Source of the DNA: Pochonia chlamydosporia 170
Taxonomy: Eukaryota; Ascomycota; Sordariomycetes; Hypocreales; Clavicipitaceae
Reading direction: 5' to 3'
NCBI RefSeq assembly: GCF_001653235.2
Contig: NC_035794.1
Location: 3,844,001 to 3,908,000, forward strand
Length of the DNA: 64,000 nucleotides
In this document: piece after piece, positions 11,334-22,524 of the stretch
Position numbering within the stretch: the stretch's first letter is position 1
Layout of the letters: each line of letters opens with the position of its first letter
Notes under the pieces: model-generated
What the model was told of the DNA's origin: nothing
The model's input: the letters and a program-made list of their open reading frames with translations, nothing else
Database searches by the model: none
Made by a program: the position numbers and the translations under genes

Positions 11334-12087
11334 GCATTCTTCACATGCTCAGATCACCAAATGAACACTCCTGCTTTCTGCCACGAGGAAACAGGGGATT
11401 CTGTGTCTCAGTGGGTTTATTTGGATCAGCCACAACGCCAATGACTCAAGTGACACAAAACAAATATCCCACTATAAAAGTGCTCAGCTTCAAGTCTGTA
11501 TAGTAAACCGCAGCTGAAATATCGGGGAACTACAGGAGAGAAAACTGGACCCTGAACGAGCCTCCAGGCATACAGCCATCACTTTGCCAGGGGCCCTGAC
11601 ACGGCACACCGCGCTGCTGGGTTTGATCTGCGTCACACTAGCCTTGGGCTCACGTAGATTGACAGTCTGTTGGACCCCGCCAAAGCCCGCTTTGACTTGT
11701 ATTCGGACGGGACTTAACTCAACTTGGCGATTTTGACTTTGTTTTGGCCGATGGTGGGACGTGTAAACCGGTGGCAGCATGTGGGTGCGTCTAAGTGGGT
11801 GAAGACTTTGACAATTTGCAATGAAGATCGTCTTTGAAATGGAGACGTGCGATTTCGTTGGTGCAGAGTTGTTATCTTTGCCGAGGGTTGTCGTAATGAC
11901 TGTTGCGTGCCTTGAACATTTGCTATGTTTCTTTTGACTGCTCTCAACTATTGCTCGACAACCTTGAGAGAGTACACCGTCAATGTTGTTGAGTTACAAA
12001 ACCATGCCAACGCCAAGTCTATCATAACGGCGTAGGAGCAAATACTACCATATCCGAATCGACGACACGAACCGCCTCTTGGAAACG
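11334..12087. other. Upstream region of the rhodopsin-like gene
   Basis: No coding signal. A TATAAAAG sequence at 11473-11480 lies 600 bp from the next ATG, so it would imply a long leader if used. The stretch 10075-10883 is likewise without a recognisable gene. Confidence 0.4.
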
Positions 12088-13642
12088 ATGGAACGGCCTC
12101 CTCCGCCTGCGGGCGTCGACCTCTCCGAGGATAGAAGAGCAACAATCGTAGCAACCTCAGTAGTGACGTGGTTTCTTGCAATCATCGCCATTATACTACG
12201 ACTTCTGAGTCGGCGGATGAAAGGCATTGAGCTATGGCTAGATGATTGGCTCATCATAGCAGCATTGGTACGTTTTGCACTCCAACTGTTAAACAAACAT
12301 GGAGGTTTGAGAACAGACACAAGTGGAACATCTACTGACCATTGCGACAACAGTTCCCTTCATGTGCTCATGTCTTTGGCATGGCTGGATACGGTTAGTT
12401 CCCGCCTTAGATGCCGTCCATTGCAACGTCAAATCATATCCAGATAGTCCATTTTTAAAAACAGGTTGACTAATTTGGGGAACCAGCTGTTAGCCGAGGC
12501 TTAGGACAACACATCTGGGTTACGCCGCCAGACTCAACGCGCGCTTGGGCACTGGGCTTATTCATCGCCGAGTTAGGATACTTCTTCACACTGATATGTG
12601 TAAAATGGTCCATCCTGGCATTTTACTGGCGCTCGTTCCATATCCGCCGCTCGATCAGAATACCGATTTGGACGCTGGCAACGGTTGTACTCTTATGGGG
12701 AATTGCAGTCGTAAGTCAAACAACCTCTTAGCCAAAAATCCATGCTAATATACTCCAGATCCTCGTAACTATATTCCAATGCCAACCAACACACGCCTTC
12801 TGGTCGCGATTCGATCCCGTCAACCCCCGCTCCCCATCCGACTACCACTGCGGCGTGGAAGACACAAAATTCTTCTACGGCAACGCCATCCCAACCATCA
12901 TCACCGATATCCTCATGCTGCTTCTTCCCGCGCCATACATATACACGCTCCAGTTACGGAAGGGGCAGAAATTCGCCTTGGCGGGTATTTTCCTAGTTGG
13001 ACTTTTGTAAGTTTGCTGGTTTGATTACACGCTGTCTGTGCGGTGAGGGCTAACATGACTTATAGCGTCACGCTCGTGTCTGTTATCCGGTTGAACTATC
13101 TCCTCAAGGGAAACTTGCAAGATCCCGACATTACGTGGAATTTTGTTGACATTGGGCTGTGGTCCGTCATTGAGGGAAACATTGCAATGGTTTGCGGTAA
13201 GTGTCACGTCAACACCTCAGTGAGCATTCAGCTAAACGCCAGTACAGCTTGTTTGCCGTTCCTGCGGCCCATTTTGAATAAACTCACATTCGGCATCTTC
13301 AACATCTCGTCGGTGGGCTCTAAACCCCACCATTCGAGCAATTTCATCAAAGTTAGTCACAATAACGCCAGTTCACACCGGTGGGACGATATCGGTCGGA
13401 GCGGCCGCACTTCTGCAACCGTCAAAGCCAAGGGCGATGGTGAAAGTGATGAGAGCCCATTTGTAGTAGCTGCGTCTAACAAGGGCCCGCAGAGGAGTGT
13501 GAGCAGTATCAAGGATGAACGGACATCCATTGAGTTAGGGACCGTGCCGCCTAGACAGAACAGTTTAGGAGACGGGATCATGGTAACGAGAGAAATTACA
13601 ATGAAGCACCAATCACTGGGGAAGGTTTCCGACATGTGTTAG
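12088..13642 (+). CDS. Fungal rhodopsin-like (PTH11-type) integral membrane protein
   Basis: Seven-helix plasma-membrane protein of the fungal Rhodopsin-domain family; some relatives are receptor-like, but ligands are mostly unknown. Six exons (12088-12267, 12354-12393, 12487-12710, 12759-13006, 13066-13196, 13248-13642) join to exactly 406 codons (405 residues). Family marks: N-terminal PPPAGVDLSEDRR, LWLDDWLIIAAL after helix 1, GLGQHIWV, FIAELGYFFTLICVKWSILAFYWR, CQPTHAFW followed by YHCGVEDTKFF (two conserved Cys), IITDILMLLLPAPYIY, and ICLP-like CLPFLRPIL at the end of helix 7. A cytosolic tail of about 120 residues rich in Ser, Lys and charged residues follows. The ATG at 12088 is used because the family start MxxPPP follows it directly. 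No introns or stops break it. Confidence 0.88.
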
Positions 13643-13724
13643 TATACGAATATATTTAGTAATATTGCATAATCAACCAGCTATTCGAAAGCCATGCGCA
13701 ACTTGTTTGGGTGACCTCTCCAGG

Positions 13725-15828
13725 CTAAGCATAGTAGAAGGCGCACGTCTCATATTCTGCATCAATGTTGTTCCCGTCTGGCCCATGTTCAATATTAAAC
13801 GAAATCCCGTCCTTGGGGAATGCCTGAGAGTCAGCAATCATCTGTCTATACACCGACAAGCACGAGCCCTTGCACCCGAGGGACGAAACACCGTAAGCCG
13901 TGTTCGTCAAACCGGTAAACGGCATAGCATACGGAACTGTAACTGGCGCTCCAGGGCTATTGGCATCCTGGAAGTACCACCCGCTCTCGTAGAAATCTTC
14001 AGTGCCAGTCCCCATCATTGTGGCAGTTGTGTCGTTGATACCACCAGGTGTTGTGCGATTGAGCCATACCTGCTCATCACCCTCAAGGAACTCGAGCGTA
14101 TTGGCTGGGACCAGAATAGATCCGCGGAATGTATGTGTTACGCCGTAAGCAACTCCCGGGCCCTTGGTGGATAGGAACGGCCACAGCTTGCCCTTTGTAG
14201 TAGGACCTCTGCGGTACTGGGTACTGAAATGACCCCAGGACTGTGTTGATGGTCTGTCTCCTTTACATGGTTGGACAATGGCGTCAAATGTTGCTTCTAC
14301 CGGCTTCCCGTCACCAGTGGTGAGCTTGATACGTGCGCTCTTTTGGAACGGCATCGGGAAGTACGTTGTCCACATCCCATTAGGGATCAGAGAGTCGACA
14401 GAGAGCATAAGAGATCTCGTCAAGCCTTTGGCAATTCCAGCTCCAAAGAATGGGCCAATAGGTACAGCGGAAACAGAATCCTTTCCGTCAAACGACAAGG
14501 AGATGCGAATATCTGGCAAGGCGTCTTCGCTGTGGTTACTGTCTTGGTATGTAAACTGGCGCAAGCCTTGCCATGTTTGCCCCGAAATTTTGTAATTCTA
14601 TCACCGGTTAGAAACATGTATTCAGATGATGCTGTCCGTTATTGGGTCGACTCACATGCGCCTTTTCATCATGCTGGTTGTTCCAGCCAACATTGAGGAG
14701 GTCCATCAACACCCAGTCTTTGCTGGGCATGTATCCAGGTGCCTTCCAATATCCACTTTCAGACTTGCAATGTACGGCATAGAAGAACTCATTGCAATCT
14801 AAATCCGAGGACTGGCATGTGACGGTAACGTTCATGCTACCACCACCTCTAGTAACCTCAGAAGGGATGGAGACCACTTGGTCATCCCAAACGCCGTCAG
14901 CTGCATCACCGCTATCAAGAGTCCCGGAATCATGACCGTTGATCTTGACTGAAACTTTTTGGTGGCCAATAGTCCGGTCAACTCTTCGAGTAAGCCGGCA
15001 CTGGTTGTTGCTTGGGTCTAGCTGCATTGTAAACGAGCTGCTTCCACCTTTGCCGAATGCGCGACCATCATCTTCCACAAATGAGGTACCTTGAATAGAA
15101 GGAATTCTCAGAGACAATGCCGACATGATGCCACATTTATCCGAGATGGTAGCACCAGTAGCTGTATTCAGACTGCCGGAGACATGCTTTCCATTCAATG
15201 CGCCACCCTTGCCTCCAATAGCCTTTGGGTCTTGGACTCCGAAGTTCGTATGCGCGACGACAACGTCGTGTACAAAGGCTTTCGGATCAAAGGTAGCAGG
15301 TTTGACATTGTGAGGGAACCGGCGGTATGTTACGTGATAGAAATGTGGGTTGTTCTGAGTGGTAATGAGCATACGCTTGCTGAATGGCATCGGCACCTTG
15401 ATAACATTGCCACCCATTGTGTCATTCGTGTTGCCGACAAATGGCCAGACGAACGGCTCAGCGTGCAAACTGTTAACAATGTCCTGGAGACTTCCTGTAA
15501 GAACATCCTTGCCATCGAGGTTGATGATGATGTCGCCTATTTTAGCAACACTATCCGGCTCATATGTGAACCAAATGGAGGCAACCTCTCCTGGGCCGTT
15601 GTACTCGGCGATAACGCATCTGGTGCCTTGCATGCGAAGGCAAGAGTACGTGCCGTTGAAGCCATCATCATTGTGGTCTTGGCGATCATACGACGAGAAT
15701 TGGTGAGTTTCTTCTCCTGGGCGAAGGTTGTAGAGATCGTAGTTTCTATATGCGTCAAGGCCTACCATTGGCCAACTCGTGGCCCTGGCAATCGACGCTC
15801 CCAGTCCTAGGAGTAGCTCGAGCTTCAT
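13725..15828 (-). CDS. Secreted DUF2961 (GH172-type) glycoside hydrolase
   Basis: Two exons (15828-14656 and 14597-13725) join to 681 residues. The N-terminus has a signal peptide (MKLELLLGLGASIARA). The body has the DUF2961 pattern: DGFNGTYSCLRMQGTRCVIAEYNGPGEVASIW near residues 60-90, RMLITTQNNPHFYHVTYR, and GTGTEDFYESGW with a conserved Glu in the second half. DUF2961 proteins were assigned to glycoside hydrolase family 172, which includes enzymes acting on fructofuranosyl and arabinofuranosyl links; the substrate here cannot be read from sequence. Unlike short bacterial members, it has an inserted, likely beta-rich domain in the middle (from about residue 210), which may bind carbohydrate. 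TATAAGAG lies 65 bp upstream. Confidence 0.82.
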
Positions 15829-15892
15829 TGTTCTATGATGTTGAGATGAGAGGATGGATTGTCATCTCCTGTTGAGTGGTTGCGATGTAACC

Positions 15893-15900
15893 CTCTTATA
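15893..15900 (-). promoter_or_regulatory. TATA-like box of the GH172 gene
   Basis: TATAAGAG on the minus strand, 65 bp before the ATG at 15828, a usual distance for this kind of gene. Confidence 0.45.
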
Positions 15901-16824
15901 GACATGCAGTTATGCTGGGGTGATCGACAACAACACATTCTGCCTAATGAGCCAGCATGAGTTGATTGCAAGAATATGTCGTCTTTCATTCGAAACTTCC
16001 AAACCATCGGTTCCATATTACCGTCGGGTTACATCAGAGTCTGTTTTGGTCGATTACACTGCATCGCGGAGGGAGTGATAAAACTCCGCGAAGGCATTGC
16101 CAAGCTGCAAATGAGCAACTGCCTTGGATGGGGTAGTTCAACGCGGGGTAGCTCGAGGAGAAAAGGTAAGACGGGAGATTTGCGATTTGGTTCGAGGGTA
16201 GCTTGTCGGCATGGTGTGTCGCTGGCACGTTAAATTGGTGGTATCTCGGCTGTGAGACCAGCCATGCCATGTTAAGAGGCAACCAGGCATGGCGATGGTA
16301 TGGGGAAAATACTTTCATCGCTCTTCAGCTTCCACATGAAACTGACTTACTCCAGCTTAGTATAGATCTTTGGACGAAGAAAAAATGGCATTATATGTCC
16401 GTTATACAGCCAACGTTGACTGTCGAGTTTACATGCGTTGACGCAGTGCATTGATAGGAACCATTGAAAGGTTTCAATGTTCAATGTTAAGATGCATCTG
16501 CCGCAGTTTAGCGCACGATCCCCCGCACCGCGAACTCTAGCGCCGTAATACAGTTCCCTCTCCCCTGTATTTCGGCACTACATCACACCGAGCCCCGCTA
16601 AACCTTCCGAGCTCCATTCGACCAGACATTTGATCGAATGTTTGACGGCTTGGCATTTGCTTGGCTCCATATTCACAGTCACGAATTCACAACCTGACAG
16701 CTCCATGATTCTCCACTCCAATTAACTGTCGTCACACCTCCAACACGCTCCGCGTCTCCCAGTCCCAGTCCATCGATTAACCGCCCAATTTCTTCACGGG
16801 GAGTTTCTCCGCGACTCTCGAATC
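15901..16824. other. Divergent spacer between GH172 and RTT109 genes
   Basis: No gene seen. The part from about 16560 to 16824 is pyrimidine-rich (CTCC and CACCTCC runs), as is common in leaders of constitutively expressed fungal genes. Confidence 0.5.
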
Positions 16825-18471
16825 ATGGCGACTCCATCTGAAGCAATTGCCTGCGATACCGGTCTAGCAGATCGTCTCCGTCTCGTATTACCCAAAGACA
16901 TCCCTTTCACCCTCCACCACGTCTCAACACCCCCACGAAAGACGGACGCGCTCTACTCTGCACCACCGAACGAACGACCTGATCGGACGTATTGCGAGAA
17001 CCACTTCCTCACCGTATCAATCGATCTTCCACAGAGTGCAGTGCCATCACAAAACGGCAACACCCCCCAGAACAGCTCTGAGCCCAACAAACAAGTCGTT
17101 GTGCTTGGCATCGAAATCTTCATCTATACCACCGCCCACTCCACAACCCTGTTCGTGTCCAAGGCCGATTCGACTGGGTACTTGCCCCTGTTGAACTTGC
17201 CAAAGGGTACTCCAAGCCCTATCCGCGAAGTCTGCGCCGCATTTGTCGATTATCTCGTCGCTGTTCGTAGACGTCCGGATATACCCTTCATAGTCAGCCT
17301 GTTTGCTCGATCGCAAGGACAATATCTCTTCCCGGGAAGTGTCGACCACGGGGCCAAACATGTTCTCGACGATAGAGGCTTGATAAAGTGGTGGTGTCGT
17401 GTGTTGGATCCTCTGATTACATCTCCTCCTTCTGGTAGAGATTCGTGGAAGAATGCCAAAGGCTACCTTGTCATCCCCGGTCTAGATGCATATGAAACAC
17501 GCGCATTTATTCCCCGAACTGCCGCAGCCGCATCGTCATGGTCCCTGACGCATCCCCTCGAAAGAATATCACACTACACTCGAGAGTTCGACTGGGTCCC
17601 ACCACGATGTTTAATCCCACGATTCCCCGACGATCCAAAATCCCGATTCCGTGATGAGCTCGACGAAGAAGCAGGTCGTTCTGGTCCTATGAAGACATCT
17701 GGTAGCTGGAAGACTGTAAAGACACTGGACATGTTTTGGGAAATGATGGCCTACAGGCAAGAATGCTCGAGTGGTAGGATGACGGGCTTCATCTGGGTCG
17801 TTTTTGACGACAAGACTCCTCAGACTGATCAAGATCAGTCGACAGTAACGCCGGAAACACCTAAAAAGCAGCGAAACGGAGCTGTGATGGCTCCCAACAC
17901 CACACCTCGCAAGTTGTTTCCTTCCAAAACGGACAAATCCGACAAACAACCCAAGAAGAAGTCGGAAAAGAAAAAGATCAAGCTCAAGGGACCTATCAAA
18001 CCCCGTCAGCCACAAGCCAAGACTGCACAGCGGAACCATTTTCTCAAGGTTCCGGTCCATAGTCCTTATTACTACTGGCCCCAAGACGGCAGGGGTTCGC
18101 GCATCGTCAATGAAACGATGTACAAGCGAATCACGGAGCTAATGCTACACTTGGACTTTTCCAGTAAAGACAAGGCAGTGACTAGTTCCCGGCGATGGAC
18201 AAAGGAAGTTGGCCAAGGTGGTGACTGGGGAGTGAGGGTTGTGGGTGCAAGGGAGCCCACCTTGACTGCTGTGGAGGGTGCTGAAGGTGCTGAAGTGAAT
18301 AATCTTTCTGGGCTAGTGAAGAGAAAGAGGGCCGATACGTCAGGGGATGGAGTCAATGTCCTTGGTGCGGGATTGGTGAAGAAGAAAGCCAAGGACGAAG
18401 CGGAGAGCCAGCCTGGGGTTAACGTCTTGACAGCTGGTCTGGTCAGGAAGAAGCCAAAGGCAGAGGAATGA
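16825..18471 (+). CDS. RTT109: Histone acetyltransferase Rtt109 (KAT11)
   Basis: Nuclear enzyme that, with histone chaperones Asf1 and Vps75, acetylates newly made histone H3 (K56, also K9/K27) during replication and repair. One exon, 548 residues, longer than the yeast enzyme. Family blocks: RLRLVLPKDIPFTLHHVSTPP at the start, GIEIFIYTT, GLIKWWCRVLDPL, GYLVIPGLDAYETRAFIPR, PPRCLIPRFPDDPKSRF and TLDMFWEMMAYRQECSSGRMTGFIWV. The DDPK at 269-272 corresponds to the yeast D287/D288 and autoacetylated K290, so activity should be kept. Residues about 335-400 are a basic, Lys-rich insert. The tail (491-548) carries three repeats of the type NxLxxGLV followed by a basic cluster. Confidence 0.93.
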   Translation: MATPSEAIACDTGLADRLRLVLPKDIPFTLHHVSTPPRKTDALYSAPPNERPDRTYCENHFLTVSIDLPQSAVPSQNGNTPQNSSEPNKQVVVLGIEIFIYTTAHSTTLFVSKADSTGYLPLLNLPKGTPSPIREVCAAFVDYLVAVRRRPDIPFIVSLFARSQGQYLFPGSVDHGAKHVLDDRGLIKWWCRVLDPLITSPPSGRDSWKNAKGYLVIPGLDAYETRAFIPRTAAAASSWSLTHPLERISHYTREFDWVPPRCLIPRFPDDPKSRFRDELDEEAGRSGPMKTSGSWKTVKTLDMFWEMMAYRQECSSGRMTGFIWVVFDDKTPQTDQDQSTVTPETPKKQRNGAVMAPNTTPRKLFPSKTDKSDKQPKKKSEKKKIKLKGPIKPRQPQAKTAQRNHFLKVPVHSPYYYWPQDGRGSRIVNETMYKRITELMLHLDFSSKDKAVTSSRRWTKEVGQGGDWGVRVVGAREPTLTAVEGAEGAEVNNLSGLVKRKRADTSGDGVNVLGAGLVKKKAKDEAESQPGVNVLTAGLVRKKPKAEE

Positions 18472-18608
18472 ACATGTGCTGAGACTTGGATTCAGTGATT
18501 TGTGTATTAGTACGTAGCATTGCGAGGCGTTGGAGCAGGTCATTCTGTATATTAGCTTTGTACCAAATTGTAGCCCTGTATGTACGCACTTCATGATGCA
18601 TGATATGA

Positions 18609-19824
18609 TCACCGTCTCACGTCCTCCAAATTAACAGCCGACAAGGCCTGGCCACCGCTCAGCACAGCCATGACATTGCGCATGCTCAATTCTTCAAATC
18701 CCTCATGTGTCTCCACTGTGCCACCACCGTTGTGACATGTCAACATTGCTTTTCCTTTGGCTGCAAACTTTCTCAAACCCTCATGAACATGCGGTTCATT
18801 TGCAAACACATCCAGCGCGACGGAACTGAGCTGTCCTGATTCCAGTGCTGCCACCAAATCATCTTCATTGACCAGCGCTCCCCTCGCAATATTCACAAAC
18901 CTGCCCCCCTGGCGGAAGTGCTTCAACGTAGATGAGTTAATGATAGTGTCGCCCCCAAACCCAGCTGGCGTGCACAGTATCACGCAGTCAGCTGTTTGAA
19001 GCAAGGACTCCAATGTGTCGTGGAATGTCGCAGAGAGGGCACCTTCCACTGTGGCTGATTTCTGTTCCACATCAAAGTAGTGAATCTTCATTCCGAATCC
19101 GAGGTGACATCTCGTGGCTATGCGTTGACCAATATTTCCCAGACCAATTATACCGAGAATGTGGTTTCGCAAATTGTGGCATTGTGCCGGTGAGTCGAGA
19201 TGACAGTCTGTAAAGGCAGACGGAGAGTTGGATGTTGCTGCCGTAATACACCACGGTATATAGCGGAATGTAGAGATTACCATGGCGACGGACAAGTCAG
19301 CAACTGCATCTGCAGGCGCCATTCCTCCGTTGCAGTAAATGATTCCTATAGAGCCGGGTCAGTATATCCGTCGCATCATTGCCCATGCACCGAGATAAGT
19401 TACCTCGTTCACCTAACGACTTTGTATCAACCCAGTCGTAGCCAGCACCCGCACTGGCAAATACCTTTACGCTCTCTGGCAATAACTTGATCAATTCTTC
19501 ATCCCACTTGCCCATCTCGCCTCCTGAGCGCCAAAACGGGCGAAAGATGCCTTGGAAGTCGCCCCATTTGCCCTCCCTTAGACTCTGTGCAAAGGCTGCT
19601 CGTTCACGGTCAGGCGTCGACGGTCGGATGACTTCATATTGAGAGGATAGAAGGTCATATGTGTTTTGGTTGAAACGTATGGGGTCACCGAGATGCAAGA
19701 CCCGTGGTTTTGGGGCAGGTGTTCGTGAGTGGTTGACAAGCGTTGGGTGGCGAAGAGGATGCGGAACTGGTGAGCCAGAGCGGGGTGTTGAGCCTGGTAT
19801 GGGTGTGTTATATGGTTCCGCCAT
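18609..19824 (-). CDS. D-isomer-specific 2-hydroxyacid dehydrogenase
   Basis: NAD(P)-dependent reductase of 2-oxoacids (glyoxylate/hydroxypyruvate reductase-like). Exons 19824-19404 and 19345-18609 join to 385 residues. It has the substrate-loop ASAGAGYDWVD, the cofactor motif GLGNIGQRIA (G-x-G-x2-G), the catalytic Arg in NIARGALV, Glu in FANEP and His in TCHNGG, so the Arg-Glu-His set is complete. The aspartate-like end of beta 2 (YFDVE) suggests a preference for NAD. The first 40 residues are Pro- and Ser-rich and not part of the fold. The gene is tail to tail with RTT109. Substrate not predictable. Confidence 0.9.
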
Positions 19825-20783
19825 GATGAAAGTGAATTTGGAGGGAGGAGAAATTTAAATGGGAAGCAAGATCCAGTTCAGGTCGAAGCAGGTACAGGAA
19901 ATTGCATAAAGGTGATGATGAGGTGTGATGTGATGTGATGTGATGTGATGCAATGTGCTGAAGCAAGTTGCCAGGGAAGGTGCGGCTTTTGCTCCTTCAT
20001 CGGCAATCGCTCGACCCCCACGGAGAGAACGCCGGCCTTCATGCTGCATCATGACTGGAAAACGGTTGAGGAAAGCCCAGACTTGATTGCGAAATCGGCG
20101 GAAGGTGACGTGATGGAGATGCGATATTCAGGTTGCCTTTCAATGGATCTGTGCTTGGCAGTTTAGAATGGACATTTGTGCTGGGTTGACGGGACGCACT
20201 TGTGATTACCGCGAATGGGGCAAATGTTAGTTGCGCCATGATCAAGGTTAATATACTCACAATATACTTATATACGAGCGTCATATAGTTTACAAGTAAC
20301 GCTGTGACCTCGCGAGGCCTGTATTAAGCAAAGCCCTGCTTTCAAGTGTATCAAGGTTGTGGAAGAACAAGGAACCCGTGCGCTATATCAGCTACGTCCC
20401 CGACGTCGACAATACTGCTGTGAGTGTATTCATTGTAACCGATATAACGGTAACATCGTAAATTGCCAAATTCTGCTATTTCATACTGCTACAACAGAGT
20501 CAAGTTTATAGCTTGAACTTGACCTCACCTGAGGAGCCATCACAAGACCAGATCACAGGAACACCGAATTCGGAGGTGCTTTCAATGTACTCAATATATT
20601 TACAATCGTTCGGGCCACCAATATGTACAGTAGAGCCAATCCCCAGCCCTCGTCTAGTTATCCTCATATACACATCTTAAAGTTGCTCAACTTGCCATGT
20701 CCCCTGTAAACGCCACGAGACAAAATTTCGCCAACATTTGACGAATAAAAGTGTCATTCTCTATTCATCCCCCATCTTTCCGC
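19825..20783. other. Promoter region of the dehydrogenase, then empty spacer
   Basis: Contains the TGATG tandem repeat at 19924-19950 and otherwise no recognisable gene or RNA. Confidence 0.5.
19924..19950. repeat. Pentanucleotide microsatellite (TGATG)n
   Basis: Five tandem TGATG units, about 100 bp upstream of the dehydrogenase start, likely in its promoter or leader. Confidence 0.8.
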
Positions 20784-21122
20784 TTAAAGAAGTCTGTTCA
20801 AAGTGGCAACAATATGGTTAAGTGCGTCGTTGGACTTCTTGATCGCCGCGTCAAAGTTTGACAAATCCCGCTGAATCGACGTCTTCGCAGAGCCCTTCCA
20901 GTCGCCAATGGTGCCTCTAGCACGGTTTTCGTAGCTTCTTTGGATGTTTCGGATCTGGTTGATGGTGCTTTGTGTCTGGGCTCTCAGGGCAGCAGCCTCA
21001 GCACGGTTGAATGAGACGGAAGCTCGGTCTTCAAGAACGGCATCAGGGGCCGCATCAGGAATGGCAGTGGCAGTAACAGCCAGAGCGGTGGCGAGAACAG
21101 TGAAGAGACCGGTGACCTTCAT
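20784..21122 (-). CDS. Small secreted helical protein with WXG100-like pattern
   Basis: A 112-residue protein with an N-terminal signal peptide (MKVTGLFTVLATALAVTATA) followed by a Pro/Ala/Asp propeptide-like stretch. The mature part, about 85-90 residues, has no cysteine and is predicted by eye as two amphipathic helices (residues about 35-68 and 79-111) joined by a turn containing W75-K-G77. Size, Ala/Gln-rich helices and the central W-x-G match the layout of bacterial WXG100 proteins, which form helical hairpins; those have no Sec signal peptide, whereas this one does. No fungal family is recognised from memory, so shared fold is inference. A strong TATA box lies 118 bp upstream. Single exon; the ATG is the one that gives the signal peptide. 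Confidence 0.75.
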   Translation of the reverse strand: MKVTGLFTVLATALAVTATAIPDAAPDAVLEDRASVSFNRAEAAALRAQTQSTINQIRNIQRSYENRARGTIGDWKGSAKTSIQRDLSNFDAAIKKSNDALNHIVATLNRLL

Positions 21123-21239
21123 TTTGACTTTGATGGTGGATGATTGTTTAAGAGTTTGAGAATGGTGAGACTTGTTGGTTGGATGTGTTGGTGAGTTGTT
21201 GCAGAGATGATGGATCTTTGGTACAAGGACTTTCAGAGC

Positions 21240-21249
21240 TTTATATATT
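21240..21249 (-). promoter_or_regulatory. TATA box of the small secreted protein gene
   Basis: AATATATAAA on the minus strand, 118 bp before the ATG at 21122; typical of highly expressed secreted protein genes. Confidence 0.5.
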
Positions 21250-22200
21250 CATCTTCGGCGCAATCAAATTAATCTTAAATTCTATAATTAGCCTTCAAGT
21301 TTATTTCCACCAGACAGGCCACCCTAGATGACCATAATAACGTTATGCGCTTCACAATTCGTGATTGGCTCATTCTGATAAGACTGACAGGCACGAAATG
21401 TATCCTGGTCCCTCAGCCGCCTCAGCCGCAAGCCTAACTAACATGCTGGCAGTCAAGCACGCAAATCCTTCCCAGGTAAGCAGTCATCTCCACCGCTATT
21501 CCCTGTGCATCCCCATCAGCCTCATTTAAGGCTGCAAACAGGGGAGGAGCAGTGTTTTTAGCAAAGGTGCACATGCCACTTACCTTTGGGAAACCGGGAG
21601 GTCGAGATGATGCCATGATTCGCGTGGATTCTTTCCAATGCATGTATAACGTGCTGACGGGCCAAGCGGTTGGCAGCCCTTCCATCCTATTTCCAATAGG
21701 CTATAATTTAGCCTGTTGTGAGCTATTTTAGGAACTGCTCAGGTACAAGTCACGATAGCGTCAGGCTTGCATACTTGGCGTAAGCAGCTTATGCCTTGCA
21801 GGTGATGCCTCTGGGGAAGCAAAAATCTCTATTGAAACACTTCTCTCAGCAAACTCCTCTCTACAACTTGAACCGCGGCTCTGCAGATCACGGTCTTGCT
21901 GTCACGAAACCATGAAGATGCAGTTCGTGTTAGCGCGAATGCTTTGCCCCAACTAGCTCCAGAATAACATGCCAAGCCTTTCCGCCATTTTGCTGATAGC
22001 AAGCTTCACTGGTCCTGAATTAGCATTCGAATCAGTGTCGCCATCTTCGGTTTTCTTGTTGGCCATGAGCTGGTCACCAGTCTGCCCCCGACGGTGATCA
22101 TTTAAAAAGTCACAGCGTAGTTGTCATCTTTTTCTTTGAGATGACGCCACAAGAGCCCAATATGAGTCCATCGTCTTCGTTTGGAGCAAAACCCAAAACC

Positions 22201-22242
<42 letters not shown>

Positions 22243-22524
22243 TAAAAGGTTTGGGGACTCCCATCACTGCTCAGTCTGAAAATGTGCTCCCACAAGCCGC
22301 TGTAATTCATCGCTTGAACAATGTGGTGCGTGTCATCGTCCAGTTCATACCCCCCAATGATTCCGCCGCCTCTATGGCACGCATGTAAGCGCAATTGAGT
22401 TGTATTAGTGCAGCGCCGTCAAGACGTGTAATACTGAAAACAAGCCATAGCCCACTCTATAAGGGCCGAAGAGACTCAATTAATGTGTATATTTCGTCGA
22501 ATTACATCGCGCGCCAATGACCCC
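21250..22524. other. Gene-poor spacer with a long poly(A) tract
   Basis: No gene recognised. An 83-codon open frame at 21434-21685 (minus) has no family features. The 38-nt A tract is listed separately. Confidence 0.5.
22202..22239 (+). repeat. Uninterrupted run of 38 A
   Basis: Preceded by CAAAACCCAAAACCC. It could be the tail of a retroposed sequence or slippage; no reverse transcriptase or processed gene is visible next to it. Confidence 0.9.

Noticed and set aside
22110..22394. ORF containing a poly-Phe stretch
   Set aside because: It is only the translation of the 38-nt A tract on the opposite strand.
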